Assembly: GCA_016800925.1 (NCBI GenBank)
Contig: JABCPU010000263.1
Coordinates: 1-64,000, forward strand
Source of the DNA: Suillus spraguei
Taxonomy: Eukaryota > Basidiomycota > Agaricomycetes > Boletales > Suillaceae
Reading direction: 5' to 3'
DNA length: 64,000 nucleotides
Position 1 is the first letter of the stretch. Each line of letters opens with the position of its first letter. The translations under genes were made by a program, and so were the position numbers. A model generated the notes under the pieces. The model saw only the letters and a program-made list of their open reading frames with translations. It was not told the origin of the DNA and ran no database searches. This document shows positions 10,381-23,470 of the stretch, piece after piece.

Positions 10381-12047
10381 TTATCCTTGAACATACAAAC
10401 CTCCTGAGTGTGTGCCGCAGGCCGCTTGCCATATATCATCGCCGAACTCGATGTCAGTACTGAATTTATTGGCTCTTACGAATGCATCCAGCGAACAAGT
10501 CCCAAATCGGCGATCGTGCTTGGTTTCTGCGCAAGTCCACAACGGATACGTCTCCTCGTTGAGTACCAGTCGAATTTGTGGTCCATCGAACCTTGTGACG
10601 GTGGATCAGTTATTGAGTTGTATCTCTAACAAAGGACGACCTACGACTCTTCACAAGTGAATCTTTCCCAGACCATCTGGGCAGCAAAGGGAACTTGATA
10701 CGATGTTCGGAACCTTCGGGGCTGGCGCAGTCCGTCTGGGGACAATGGAGGATCATCTCTGCAAATGAATATATAAGATGGAGTCTCCAACCATGAGCAT
10801 AGATGTGTACTCATTGAGACCCATTGCAGCCAATGCAGCTATAATGGTAGTATCATGTCCGAATTCGAGATAAAGGGGCTGGGCTTCCCCTCCAATGTTG
10901 GAGAATCTAACAACCTGTTCATAGGACTTGTTTTTGAATGCGTTAAAACATACCTATTGATTAGTTTCTTAACAAAGACGCTTCCCATGACAGGTCCAGC
11001 ATCATTTGGCGTCAGGTATCCCGTAATTGCATCTATAGTGAGATCCATTTCATACCTAAGTATGATATGTCAGTGTCTAGCCGCCACAATATTCAAATAG
11101 CCTTACTCAAAATCTGCAAGTTCATCAGCATGGAAAACATCGCACCATGGCGACTCGTCCCTTGCGGCTAGGTCATATGCGCATGCATACAAAGCTCCAT
11201 GCGTGTCGTCGTCGGTGAAGAAAACACCATCAGGAAGGATGTCATTCAAGCGCTTGGTGATGCTAGGGAGGTACAAGCTGCTCCACTCATTTGCCACCTA
11301 AGCAACCAATGTTATTAAAGAAGGATGAAAATCAGTAGACTTGCCTGTGATGAGTAATGTTGATTGGCGCCAGGGCACGAACTCCAAGGGGTGATCCAAG
11401 ACACTGGACCAGGTATATCATTGACTGTAAGTAGGTTCTTGTCCTTGGCTTCACGACCAAAACGTCCCTGAGCAAAAAAGTACATGGAGTCAACCACCCT
11501 TTGTGTAGCGCTGGATAGTAATGTTTCCGTGGTGAAGTTCGGATACTTCAACCCGAATCTAGATGACATATTAGTACAACTAAACAAAACAATGGAGGGA
11601 CAGGCGTACTCCACGCCATGGTTGAAAAGCTGCTGACGCCCAATAATGGATAAGTGTTGTGGATCTAGATGTGCTTCATATCCCTTCCCAGTCTGGAGGA
11701 AACGGAGGTTCTCGGGCAGATGAGCATCCTGGAGAGCATCGTGACCATCTCTCAGCGTTTGGACGAGGGAGTTAATCAGTCCCATCTCTTCTGTAGGTCC
11801 GCGAGAGCCATGTCTGTGCATCTGCGGCTATGTCAGATTTCATGCTTCGCAAGGAGAAATTCAGTCATACGAGCATCACTTGATCGACCCTGCAATCACC
11901 AGGTAACTCTGCCTTGACTTTGCGATAAGCAGGAGCTACACGGTATGGAGTCAGGTTTCCGAGTCTCTTGAGAGGGTCATCATGTTCATGTGAATTGAAC
12001 GTTAGAGACGCTAGGGTCAGCCAGTTTAAAATACCCTGGATGAGCAT
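10381..12047 (-). CDS. Secreted histidine acid phosphatase (phytase/MINPP-like)
   Basis: Predicted to release phosphate from phosphomonoesters, perhaps inositol phosphates, outside the cell or in the secretory pathway. The start MLIQGILNWLTLASLTF resembles a signal peptide. The catalytic nucleophile motif is RHGSRGPT, reached after LPGDCRVDQVML, and the proton-donor motif is EFGHDTT near the C terminus. A cysteine-bearing tail (TCSLDAFVRAN, then QAACGTH) is typical of the family. I read eight exons with introns at 11870-11822, 11609-11559, 11344-11298, 11106-11056, 10953-10907, 10810-10759 and 10644-10592. The third intron is GC-AG (CAG|GCAAGT). The stop is TAA at 10383-10381. All exons join in frame and give an uninterrupted protein. 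The substrate cannot be told from sequence, and fungal phytases and multiple-inositol-polyphosphate phosphatases share these motifs. Confidence 0.88.
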
Positions 12048-13043
12048 CGTTGGGGATACTAGATTGGTGGGTCTTTGAATTAGTTCAACACATACTACAC
12101 TGGGATTATGTAGGTCCTGTATATGCCCTGCTGGGGTTACGACCCCATTCCATCATTGTGTTACCCGGATGCGAGAAGGACCCGAATTCGAGTTCGGCTC
12201 GGCTCGCGACTATTCTCTAAGCCTGTATAGTAGTATTAGGATATGACGTTCGCGCCACTGGACGCCTGAGCTTAAGCTTATGACGTCGGACGAGTGCAAT
12301 TAATGTGGTGACTCGGAGTGATGTGTGACCTCGTACCTACTATGCCTATCCCGTCGTCGGTAGTCCCAATGGCAAGACTAATCTCAAGTTGACTACACAA
12401 TTGGGCAAGGAAAGGGTGGCTGGTTGATGAAAATTTAACCGTACGTCGGCCCCTACATAAACTTTCGAGTGCGAATTTCTGATCGAACGTTGTCTTTTTA
12501 TTATTATTTTGTTTCCCTTCTCCTATTGTGTATCGGGCCTCTGAGCCACTCTGTGCGGTATATAAAATGGCATGCATCCTCCCTCATTCATCCTGCAAGA
12601 ATTCAAAACGACGCGATTCCGAATGACTCCAGTCTACATCGAATCTACTCTTTTGTCTCAACTCCTTCCAACTCGGAACTCCTTAAGTTCTCGCTACTTG
12701 CAGAATCCTTTGACTATGTACCTAAGCCTCAACCACAGTATATAAGATCCAACCTCTGGTTCTTAAATACTATGGGTGAGTGTCGAAGCGTTTAGCGTTT
12801 TCTTTCCTTCATAGTGGTGTACCAATAAAAAAATGCGCAGCGACAGTTACATAGCATGACGTGGTGGACGCAACCGGCGGTCATTCGTGCTTACATTTTG
12901 CAGAAATAATCAGAAATAACTAACACTCCGTTGACAGAGGAACAGTGCTTGAAAGCATGATTAACAGCTGCGCATATAGGCTAATGGGGTACAAATCCTA
13001 ATACAACCATGATGATATATTACAGTGCGTGAGCAGAACGACG
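12048..13043. other. Intergenic; plus-strand TATA box without a downstream gene
   Basis: A well-formed TATATAAA lies at 12559-12566 on the plus strand. The next spliceable ATG (12772) has a good donor (GGTGAGT) and acceptor (CATAG at 12814), but the joined frame stops after five codons. I see no real gene here. The rest is the 5' flank of the phosphatase and the 3' flank of ATG2. Confidence 0.4.
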
Positions 13044-16000
13044 TTAGCGATGCTTGTACTTGGCCGCATTCTCATGACGGACGTTGGGATCCAGGGTATT
13101 ATGAAGTCCCATTAAAGTTTTGCTGACCGCTTCCGAGGCACCAATCATGGGCTTCAAAACTGCAATTGGAACAGCTCGCACCACAGCCCGAACCGCACCC
13201 TTAATCCACGTCAGCATGTTATCAAGCAAATACTATAGATGACACTCACTTCGTTTCCGGACTTCTCGTATACTTCCATGGGAACAGCAAGTATTGTTTG
13301 GGCAGCAGAATGCAAGTTTCTTTGCAAGCTGCGATACGCTGATTGAACTCCCTCCGTAACATCAGCGGGTTGAGCCGCATATCTGCTGATCAATTCTTCA
13401 TCCAGTCCTTCCCCAGAATCATCATACGGTATGTGGAACGTTTCGGCCGTAATGGAATCTTTGAACTGCCCTCCGAGCACGCTTTCAGCTTGCTCCAGAA
13501 TGACTTGAGTGCCAGTCGCCAGTCGAGCTCCGAGCTTGATCGCCTCCATTGCAGTTGACTGTACAAATGCCTTGGTACCCTTCTGAACACCACGGACGAT
13601 ACGTCCATCCTTCTTGTACTGCGCAATAGGTAGCAGAACGAGGTCTGCTACTCCAGAGCCGACATTGACCATAGAACGAATGGGCGCTACGCCAGAAATG
13701 ACATCCACAAGTTGGGTTGCCTTGACATCTGGCGTCCAGAGGTCGTTCAATGTATCAAAAAACCGAGGCCAACCCGTGATCTGTGAAGATCAGTAAACTA
13801 ATGAGAAAGCGTGTCAAAGTAGTATGTACCCCATGCAAAGTCAGATGTCTCAAAGTCATCTCCGCACCATCAAAATGGAAAAAGTTCATGAGCTCGATCG
13901 TTTTTCCCTCTCGCAGAGCCCTGTAATCCACGCGCCGAGGTTTGTAGTCAAGTTTGAGATCAATCGGGAAAACCTCAGCGTGCTCTGCGGGCAAAGATCG
14001 ATATGGTTATCCATCCAGGGCTCAAATAAGGAACGCACGAATATATGTCTCTTCGCTGACAGTATCAGCAGGTGCAGAAGGACTGTCGGGATCTGTGAAG
14101 GCGAAAAATTTCTTCAAAAAGTCGAGCGCATCCTGATCAACATATAATCTCAACGGTAGGAGTTTGGCCTGTGGTGATATCATCTCAGCCCTGGCAGTAC
14201 GCCTTAACTCGACAAGTACTCACGCGTAATCGTGTTTCCTCAGAGGGATGGGAAGGAGACGGTCGGACAGTCTTGAGCTCGACGCGAACCATACTGGAGT
14301 CCGTCTCGCGAATATTGCCTCGGGAGTCCGACCGTAGTTCGGTCAAAAACTTTCTCCAGGTAGACGTCTTGACGTGATCCAAAATTTCGGCATCCTTTAT
14401 TACAACCAGCGTCCGGGAGACGAGTGCATCTTTCAGACGATGACGATAATTATCAACTTGAGCATCTAGGCCAATTAGTTTGATTTCAATACTTGGGCCT
14501 TTAGACCTTGTCAATCTTCGCCCATGAATGCGAGCGGAGGGTATTCGCTGTTGTTGCCCGGGTGATGCTGGAGGGAAGGTTTGCCAAGAGCTGTGGCTTT
14601 CCGTCTCTGCGTCCTCGAGTTCATCATCAATGGCGGCAACAAGAGCTGTTGGATCAAGACTATCAAAGTCCTGATCAAGGCCAATGTGAATTGAGTTGAA
14701 CAACATCGTGCTTGTCTCTTCCACACTGGGGTCTTGAGTCTGGCCAGTTGCAATCAGCTGCCTGATCTTGGCTAACTTCTTGCGCATGTCTTTGATTTCT
14801 TGCTCCACAATTTTTCGTGTGCGTGGCCAATCATAGCCGTCGTGTAGGAAAAGCGATATATCAGAGTCATGGATGCGCACTCGGAGAATAGTGTCGCATA
14901 GACTGCCGAAAGCTTGATTACAGAAAAGACAGATCGGACGCAAAAACTTACCTAGCAAGATCACCCGTGTTTTCTGGAGGAATCGTGTCGTAATAATGCT
15001 CGATAGAACGGATAGGCTTGATGATGCGGATTGTTTCTCCTCCTACTTTGGAAACGACCCCCGTTTCCCCAGCTACTGGTGTTGCTCGGCCGTCCTCTTG
15101 CACGTCGAAATCTTCTAGGTCATCGTCCCTAAGCTCCCGCAAACCAGCAGCTGAACCAAAAGATTCGTCTAGGTAGTCGAGATTCGTCGGTAAGTCGTCG
15201 TTGATCATATCGGCTGCATTGCCGATATCAGGAATCCGCCTGAAAGCTTGCTCGTCGAGAGATGCTGAAAAGAACACTTAGTTACTCTCACATGTTCTGC
15301 AATAACAGCAATCACCCATCATGCCTTGTTCAGGTGGCCGATGAACAAGTGAAGCGGGAACTTTCTTCTTAGACACTGCTGGTCTGTGGAATGGTTATAA
15401 GCGAGATTGCGATACAGAAAGTTTAGGTAATCACGTACTCTGCGGGAGAAGGGGACTTGAATATGGACGTGAAATCATCCATATAGCCTGCCAGTGCAGC
15501 TATAGTGTCCGCACATAGGTGCACCCGTAAGCTGACACGATTCACAAGTACCTAGATTTGATTGAGGGACAAAACATAACCCGGCACGCTATGACCTACG
15601 CCAACACTTGGAGGAACAAATCCGTTATCAGTTTTGAAGACAAGGTCCAGATCCGTGATATCTGCAATCGATGCAAACCCGAAATCCTATAAATGAGCAT
15701 CATCACATTGTTTTTACTTGTGAGCCGAAGGAGAAATTACCTTCCACAAGTTGAGACTGGATCCTCCGCTTATTTTGGCGGAACCTGGACCGTTGGGTGC
15801 ATCGGCCATGGAATCGACCAATAAGAATGACAAGGAAGGAACCAGCAACTTGAACTTGAACTCGCTGGAATTACCAGCAAGCTCGGTGTCTAGCTCAGTT
15901 TCGCCAATGTACAGGACTGCAGAGCCAGGGTGGCTAGGGGCATATGTCTTGATTGAAACGTCTGCAATCGCGAAACAAAGAGAAGTTCGTTCGGAAGGAA

Positions 16001-19000
16001 CGACTGATTCAAAGACCTTAAAGAAGCTCATTGATCTATTCTACTCCGAGTTGGGCACACTTACCCCCGGAGGAGCTTTCATAAACAGAGCCAAGTCCGA
16101 AATCCACTGCAAATTAGGATAAACATGGCAAGTAAAGCCCCAGAGAGCCAACCGTATCTTGGTCTCTTTTGCGCCGGTTTCGGGAACAACAATGGAAGCG
16201 AAGCGAGCCTTTACCATTGGCCTTGGCACAGAGGACTAGACTTTTGTAAGGGACACAACTATGATAAATAATCTGCACAACGTACCAGACTGCGAGGTAA
16301 TGTTAGCACGAGAAGAGGTAAGAGCTCCCAATTTGGTGACACCTCCCCGACGTGAAGGTCCATCAAGCTTGAGGTTATAACAGTCTCATCCTGATTGAAA
16401 GAAAAAAGTGAGAATTCGAAGATATCTATATCTCTACGATTCCACAAACCTTGCCATCGGGTTTCAGTTCAACAAGGACGTCGATGTCTGAGGCTGATAT
16501 GTCAAAGGGACGAATTGATGGTGCGGATGACTGGGAACGGGATGTCAGTATTTTCACTAAAGCTGTATTTTGAAAATATTAACATGAGCAAGAACTGAGA
16601 TCAAAATTGATTTACCTTCAGCAATGGTCACTTTCACAGCCGTCTCGCTTTGTTTCGGCGATGGCGCTGTAGTGCCGAAGTTGCTCTCGTCACTACCACG
16701 ACTCCCAACGCGCCTTGACTTGGCGAAAAACCTACTGCCAATTAGGCTTGGGTTGCGGCTCTGAGCGACTTCAGTCTCAGTCTCCTCTGTAGCAGTGGTG
16801 ACTGCTTGTGTGACACTATCAGCCCAGATTTGTAATCCATCGAAGACTGGCTTTTCAAGGACGACGTTGATCAACGGGACGTCGATGATGATTGAAGTCC
16901 TATGTGTCGAGGAAGAAACAGCAAACTTTGATGGAGCCACCTGCGTCAATTGAAAGCGAATGGGAAGCGAGTCCCGCGTCTGTTCTGACAACAGCAATGA
17001 AGCCGATCCAGGGTGAACACCATCCGTTCGCGGTAAGGAACCAAGTGATATGAATGCATGCGCCTTGGAATCTCCTACGGGCGCATATGACAAAATAATT
17101 CCCCTGATCTGGCCACTAAAAAGTTGTCCTGGAAGATTTTTGACCTTGGGATTCATCGATTCATCAACATCCCCGAATCTGATAGTCGGTGGTTCTTGAT
17201 TGAGGGGTCTGTTAGACACCTGTACGTCATGAAGATCCAGTATAATGCCTCCTGATCGAGAGGGCTGAACGGATGATGATCTGCATCGAACCTCGGCACG
17301 GAGGGCAGGTAGCACAATGGTGATCTTTGGATGCGACGTCTGCTTAGATTTGGACTACAAGCAAATAGCATGATAAGTCAGATATATAACCCACAACGGC
17401 AAATTATGATCTCATCCACCTTGAGTTTGGCATCTGTGGCTCGCTTGCTGCGGGGTCTTTGTCTTGACGATGCCCCAGTCTGATAGTCGATGTCTAAATC
17501 CAAATCCTCGAGGACAAGTCTTTCCAAGCGCCTTCTCTCTCTCTCGCGTTCGAGTTGCTTTGGTGTCATGAATGGAGTGTTAAGTTCATCATCGCTTACT
17601 GAATCCTCTTCTGTATCATCCAGTGAACCACACTTTTGGGATGTGTCGGAAGAGTCCCGAGTAGGAGATCCTTCAACAGCTAGAACCTCGTCAAGAAACT
17701 TGAGTATACCGCCCTCGAGCATGATATCAACGTCGAAGAACACGTGCAATGGTGCAATCCGAACCAAGATGTCAGTCAGACCCCCTGAACGGGTAGTCGC
17801 AGGCGTGACACGAGTGGTGAAGGTCATCGCATTGGAAAAGGACAGTTCCTCGAGTTCTTCTTCCCTCAACAACACCCCTGTAGGTGGTTTTGGAGATATC
17901 GGAAATCCAGAAAATTTCGACGGTGGACTGTGTACTGGCTGATCTTTCCCTGTATACGACTTCACTCTCCAGGTCGATAACTTTGAAGAGCCTCCTGCAA
18001 GTTTCACAGCGGCCCAATCCACCACCTCAAAAGTCGGTAATGTTACTTCAGAAAGCGGTTGCGCCGGAACGGGCGTCGAAGAGAAAAATGGGCGACGATG
18101 ACTGACAGTATATTGATTATACAGATGATGATCTGTAATCAGGAGTGGTAACGAAACTTGTGCCGCGTCCTTATCGACGGTCCTGGAAGAGTGGTACATG
18201 AAGACCGAGAGGTTTGAAAGGAATATGTTGGATGTTATCGGAGAAATATGTGTTGCATCAGTTTGATTTCCAGGAGTCCCAGATAAATCAAGAGAACCTG
18301 TAACATTCTCCAACAATACACGTAAGTATGTCGAAGGCAATCTTGGAGGGGTAAGTGGGAACTGGAAAAATGCATCAAGCGAAGGAGCTTCTTGATCTAG
18401 TGCCTCAGTGATCAAGAGGGTCACAATTCCACGGATGTTTAGACTTGCGTGCAAGCCGTACGGGAGGGTCGATGGGCTGGATGTGGTCTCAGGGTGTTGG
18501 GAAGTAGTACCAGCATCCTTGGATCCACAGTAATTGAGCATTTCCAACAGCATGCGGATATGACAAGCCTGAAGAGCACATGACATGATGCCAACACTAA
18601 CGCCAAGACATAAAGCTTCGTCCTGCTTGACTGCGATATTCTCCGTGGGAGGCGAAACTATCTCAAGGGTCGAAGTGTGCGCGACGTCATGCTTTGTGTA
18701 GCAATGTGGCGTTTGCAATCGAACCACAATAGGGTCTGCACCGATAGAAAAAATAAGATCTTCTGTAGCCCAGTGAGGTACATGAGCGGATTCTCGATTG
18801 CCTTCTATGTGATCGCACGAGCGTGACTGAGTCATATTTCCCGTATCAAGGTCGCTGAGGGGCTCAAGGGGGATGGCTAAAGGGCAGCCGGTAGTAGAAG
18901 TAGTAGAGACTGCGCTCTGATACATGCTACTGAGAACTGAGCTAGACGGGGAAACCCGAAACTGACTACGTGGTGGAAGGGCAACAATGGACTGTGACAT

Positions 19001-20070
19001 CATCATCTGCGTGTCCTCATCAATGGAGGAACAAGAGGACGCGGGTGACACCGGTCGAGGAGCCTGTTGATGATCATGCAGCGTGACATGAGACGAAGTG
19101 AGTGACACAGGCGACATGGTTGGTGACGAGGTGAGAGGGTGCTGTAAAGAAGCTCGAATGTCCCGAGAGGTAATAGTGACACCTGATATCGAGACTGTAC
19201 GTGTGTGGCCACTCCGTGAGGATCCTTCAAGAGCAACGTTGCTCGATGGCTCATTTGTAGTATTCTGCTGCTTTGGGACACCAGATTCAGTACTACTTGC
19301 AATTTCTGGTATTGACAGGGTAAAGCTTGAGCGTCCGGGTGGACAATGACTATTTTTGTGTCCACAGCAGAGAACTCGAAGCGTGCAAGCAGATGTTCAA
19401 AGAGGGTGGCAAACAGAGATATCCCAGAAGGGTCAGAATCAATGCCAATTTCTTCTTTATGATGTGTACGGGTAGAAGAATCTAGTCCTCCGGGAAGATG
19501 ATGACCTTCGTCATAAACGTGCGGCGGTCGGGAATCTGGATGTAAAGACTCTCGGAGGGTGGCTTCTTCCCGAGGGGTAAGCTCGTCGTGGATGAACGTC
19601 TCTGCTACTGATACAACAGATTGGGAAAGATTGACATTGTCTGGAGAGCCGAGGTCGGATGGAGGGGTGGCATGCAATGTGAGGTGTAGGGACTGTACCG
19701 AGAGCCCTACACTGGAAGTAAGAGGATTGGGAAAAGGTATTCGTGCAGTTACACAAGATATGGAGCCATCATGGAGTCTGAATGGTGATCCTGCAAGAAG
19801 TTTATTGATCGCCTTTGGAGTAGTCAACGAATGGACAGTAAGACCTAGAGGAAAACCCCGAACCTGGTCATCTAGCTCGAGATCCCTTACTTGAACAACC
19901 CCAGAGCCTATCTGCGAGTCTATCTGATGAAGATCGAGCTGCCCTGGCTTTAGAAGATGTCCCAGTGACTTCTTGAGAACGAACGAAAGAAACCGACGCT
20001 GAATTGCAGAGGGTAAGGAGAAGTCGAACGATGGAAGCCCAGGGAACCAGGAAGGGTACCAAGTAGACAT
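13044..20070 (-). CDS. ATG2: Autophagy-related protein 2 (bridge-like lipid-transfer protein)
   Basis: ATG2 moves phospholipid from the ER to the growing phagophore, together with Atg9 and Atg18. The N terminus [11 protein letters not shown]...[23 protein letters not shown] is the chorein lipid-entry region. The mid-region [17 protein letters not shown] is the ATG2 CAD-type motif. The C-terminal ATG_C domain includes [19 protein letters not shown] and the gene ends ...NAAKYKHR. Start chosen at the ATG at 20070; an in-frame ATG at 20085 is also possible. Exons read clearly at 20070-17420, 17354-16616, 16562-16450, 16390-16286 and from 16235, then several more to the TAA at 13046-13044. Oddity: the conserved [16 protein letters not shown] segment needs one extra base at 19334-19342. 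Without it the frame shifts and stops near 19003. The rest of the protein is intact, so a consensus error is likely. Confidence 0.93.
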
Positions 20071-20444
20071 GATAGTGGACGTCACTTGAAGGTGAGTTCA
20101 AGATCGAGATTGATTCATGACCAAGTACTCCGTACAATATTGTTGAAGTACTACGTATTGAGCCAGGTGGGCACACACAGCAGGTAGTGTACTAAGCTGA
20201 AAGTACTACACCAGTGTTTCGGAGTTGCCTTTTCTGTCCAAGCGCTACGATACCGCAAACACAAAGCGGACTTTTGCACAAACTTCGCAACTAGGTAACA
20301 GCTCAAACACCAGGACTCCCAAATGTCTCATTCCTCGATATATTCATATATTTTGACTGGCGCTTGATGGATACTCATGAGTTCCGGAAAGTTCCATTCA
20401 ATTAAGTGAGACTCACTGATTTGTGCAGATGATTAGTAACTCAA
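20071..20444. other. Intergenic region upstream of ATG2
   Basis: Holds the presumed ATG2 promoter and the 3' flank of the next minus-strand gene. No clear binding site was recognised. Confidence 0.4.
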
Positions 20445-21799
20445 CTAAACTGATGCGCGAGGTGTGAGCGCAATGCGGTCATCATCGAGTGGTCTGAATA
20501 TGTATATTTCTTCGAGAAGCCACTCTATGTCAGCGCTGGTTGCAAATAATGAATTATGGACTATCACAATAATGAACACAATCCATTTACCTGAATTCTT
20601 CCTCAGTGATCTTAATCTCCTGCGTCACGCGCTCGTACACCTTGGTTATCCAAACCCCATAGGTAGCATCATCCTGGGGTTGATTGAGGCTGGACACAAT
20701 CGCGAGTTGTGTCGCTGTTAATTGAGCTAGCTGGCTATAATATCGTGGAGAACAATGAGAACTGATCTGAAGCGAGGAGCCAAAGGATAAAAGGGGACTC
20801 GGTGTTCGTGCTAGTGTGACCGTGCGAGGATGGGCTACCCGAACAATAGTAGGAGTTTCAGGCTCAAGCGCAAGAGGTTGTGTAGGAAGTTGGAATGCAG
20901 CTTGTTTCGAGGTTGATGCAAAATTCAGACCATCACTATAATCGCCATACTGTGGTGACGGTCCAGCAGAAGTCTGAGGAGACTCAGAAAAGCTGACATT
21001 TCCACCTTCATCATTCTGGGGCAGATCAAGAAACGAACGATAAGATTGTTCAAATACTTGCGAGTCGGGTGCTATTATGGCTTCCGCATCCCCTTTGAAT
21101 TCTTGGACGACAAGCATCTCATCCTCATCTGCGTTGTGAGCCTGCGTAAAGTTGGAACACATATGTCATCGAATCTGGAATATGCACATACTTGTTCTTT
21201 GTACGTCTCAGCAATCACCAAACTTGTCCTCATGCAATCAAGAGCATGATACATGGCTTGATGATATCCTGCCCCAATCATGGACTCAATATCGACAATT
21301 TTTTGCTGGCCACGCTGGATAATTTTGCCCATCACACAAGCTAGACTGTTGTCGCTTGATGAATGATAAATAAGATTAGAAATTCGAACTGTGTTGTAAT
21401 TTGAAAACCGCGGCGCACAATTGTCGTATCGTAGCCGAGAACGCGGCATGATCCTGTCCTGCTGTGTTAAGCCGTGACCCATATATTCTCCCAGTGCCAT
21501 CATCGAGGTCATAAGCACCTCGAGCATCATTGGTGTCCGAAAATCGTAACATGACATGGGTGACCAGCAGGACCTTCAGGGGTTTGAATTACACTGAGTC
21601 TGTCTGATCTTTCATTCAAATAACGGTGACTCGCCTTATTGAACTTCGCCCCACCAAGCGAGAACTGAACATCGCTAGGCAAGCGTTCCGCCTGCAGCGC
21701 TTGGTAGACCGTGATCGGCCTGATTGATTCTGTTTCAGACGACTTGATAACTGTTGTTTCCACTAGTAAAGGTTCACAGTCTTCCATCGTTGCGAGCAC
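20445..21799 (-). CDS. Hypothetical protein, multi-exon
   Basis: I do not recognise this protein. Coding segments on the minus strand are 21799-about 21550 (MLATMEDCEPLLVETTV...), about 21540-21200 (...MMALGEYMGHGLTQQDR...) and about 21150-20590 (ADEDEMLVVQEFKGDAEAI...). The last exon follows a clean intron (EEEF, GTAAAT...CCAG) and ends PLDDDRIALTPRASV with TAG at 20447-20445. The central part is helical and polar; the third segment is serine/proline/threonine-rich and probably disordered. The joint between the first two segments overlaps and could be an intron or a one-base frame break. It lies between ATG2 and RPA2 in the same orientation and no function can be inferred. Confidence 0.55.
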
Positions 21800-22089
21800 T
21801 CGTACAGGGACGCGTCGAAACGACTTCCAACTTGAATTTACTGATCAACACTGCCGGCATACTGGGCCTGGGCCTAAGGCCTATGAAGCCCAAAGCTTGG
21901 AGACCCCTGTGCAACAATGTTAAGTTACTATCCTTCCATTTTGAGGTAACTACTAATCCTTGTCTTGCAGAAACGAACCAAACTACATCAATCAAGAATC
22001 GAACAAGGATCTCGACAACTTCAACACTACCAAGTACTCGCAAGTAACTTTCATTGTCAAAAGTACACATTCATCGTGAGGTGGGTCCA

Positions 22090-23245
22090 TCAATCAGCAA
22101 CCTTGAAGTGCGAATCATCAATAGTGGTAAAGACGAGGCCGTCGTCCATGAGTTTATCTAAAGCATTACTGGAAATTGTGTCAGACTAGCGGAGCCGAAC
22201 ATGCATTGTGAGACGATATACCTAATTGAGGCAGCATCACCTCCAACAGCCCGCGCAATAGAACCAACGTGTATGCCTTCTTCCCCAGAAGGTTGGTTCA
22301 GCATGAACGTTATGATCGTATATTCGAACTTCGGCAAATGAGAGTATTGACTGTTATTCGTAGCTGAGGAATGCGACTGAGCTGCGTATGCAGAGCCTCC
22401 GGCTGGCGGGGGTCCGGCAACCTGGGCCTGTGGAATTATTGTTGACGGATTTTGTCCAGCACGAGGGGGCTGGTCACAAAGATCAGATCAGTGACATCGT
22501 AATTTGGTGTAACGTACCGCTCCTTTCGCCCATATTAGTGTGACCGTCATCGCTTCCAAAAGGTGGAAGTAGATCTCATGAGGCGACTTGACTGGCCGTA
22601 TATGAGTCGCATTTACATATCGTTTGCTGCCAAACATTTTCAACGTGCCAGATACACGTATGTATGATCCCTCACTGTCCTCGCATTAGTTTTACTGCAA
22701 CCTTGCGAAGGAGAAATTTTACGTGATGGCACTTGGTCCCGCTCCACTCTCTTCTATTGAGGAGTCAATCCAATGTCGGGCTTCAATGCGAGCTGTGCCG
22801 TCATCGAGCCAGTATAAGTTGTTAGTGGCTTGGCTCTGTATTGAGACGACGTGGCCGACAACAGTGACCTACAAATTCGCGGTTTCGTTCCAGTAGCCAT
22901 GCGAAAATGGATGCAAAAAATACCTGGCCAAGTTCTGTATCATCCAGCATCCACTCCGCGTCCGAATGCGCCTGGGTAGCATTTAGGAGCTGAAGTACAG
23001 TCAGAGGTCGTAAGGAGTGGGCTATCTCGGTTCTCTATGTTGCATTCAGTTTAGTGGAGAATTGGAATGTCCACATGCAACGTACTCGACTAGCTCCTCC
23101 CGGGCTACCACTTGCGCTTCCATATGGCGACCCACCAGTCATGAATCCACCACCACCTCCAGCGCCACTGTTTCCATAGTAGTCGTTGACTTCCCAGTCT
23201 AATTAGTGGATTTCTCAGAGATAGAATGGCTGCTTACATTGACTC
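22090..23245 (-). CDS. RFA2: Replication protein A 32 kDa subunit
   Basis: Middle subunit of the RPA heterotrimer, which coats single-stranded DNA in replication, repair and checkpoint signalling. Exon 1 is only ATGAGTCAAT (MSQ plus one base). It then reads YDWEVNDYYGNSGAGGGGGF, a glycine/serine-rich N-terminal tail of the kind phosphorylated in RPA2. The OB-fold follows (SLRPLTVLQLLNATQ, then VTVVGHVVSIQSQ and NLYWLDDGTARIEARHW). The C-terminal winged helix includes EYTIITFMLNQPSGEEGIHV and ends DSHFKVAD with TGA at 22092-22090. The start is fixed by the conserved short first exon. Two ACGCGT boxes lie at 23312-23317 and 23331-23336, about 70-90 bases upstream of the ATG, consistent with G1/S control. 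No break was seen. Confidence 0.93.
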
Positions 23246-23311
23246 ATCTCGTTGAAGCTCTCTCAGTGAGCAAATTTATCGTGATGGTGCAGCGAGCAAG
23301 ACACGAGAGAA

Positions 23312-23336
23312 ACGCGTAGAGTCACAAGTCACGCGT
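23312..23336. promoter_or_regulatory. Two MCB-type ACGCGT boxes upstream of RPA2
   Basis: ACGCGT occurs at 23312-23317 and 23331-23336. In yeasts this palindrome is the MluI cell-cycle box bound by MBF and controls G1/S genes, including RFA subunits. Function here is inferred from position and from the same motif at other repair genes in the window. Confidence 0.55.
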
Positions 23337-23470
23337 ATGATATAATTCAAGATGTCACAATTACATCCGGCAAACCTAAGAGTAGTACGTAGTGTGGTAG
23401 TAGCATGAGTAATGAGTGGGGAGCAGTGTAAAGTAATATGCAATGCCAGTATCGAAAATGGAGGGCTGGC

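Noticed and set aside
12469..12795. 108-codon plus-strand ORF after a TATA box
   Set aside because: The ATG lies upstream of the TATA box and the peptide has no recognisable feature.
16259..16390. Alternative frame in ATG2 exon 4 ([15 protein letters not shown]), suggesting another frame break
   Set aside because: The annotated frame ([19 protein letters not shown]) joins in phase at both introns, so no break is needed.
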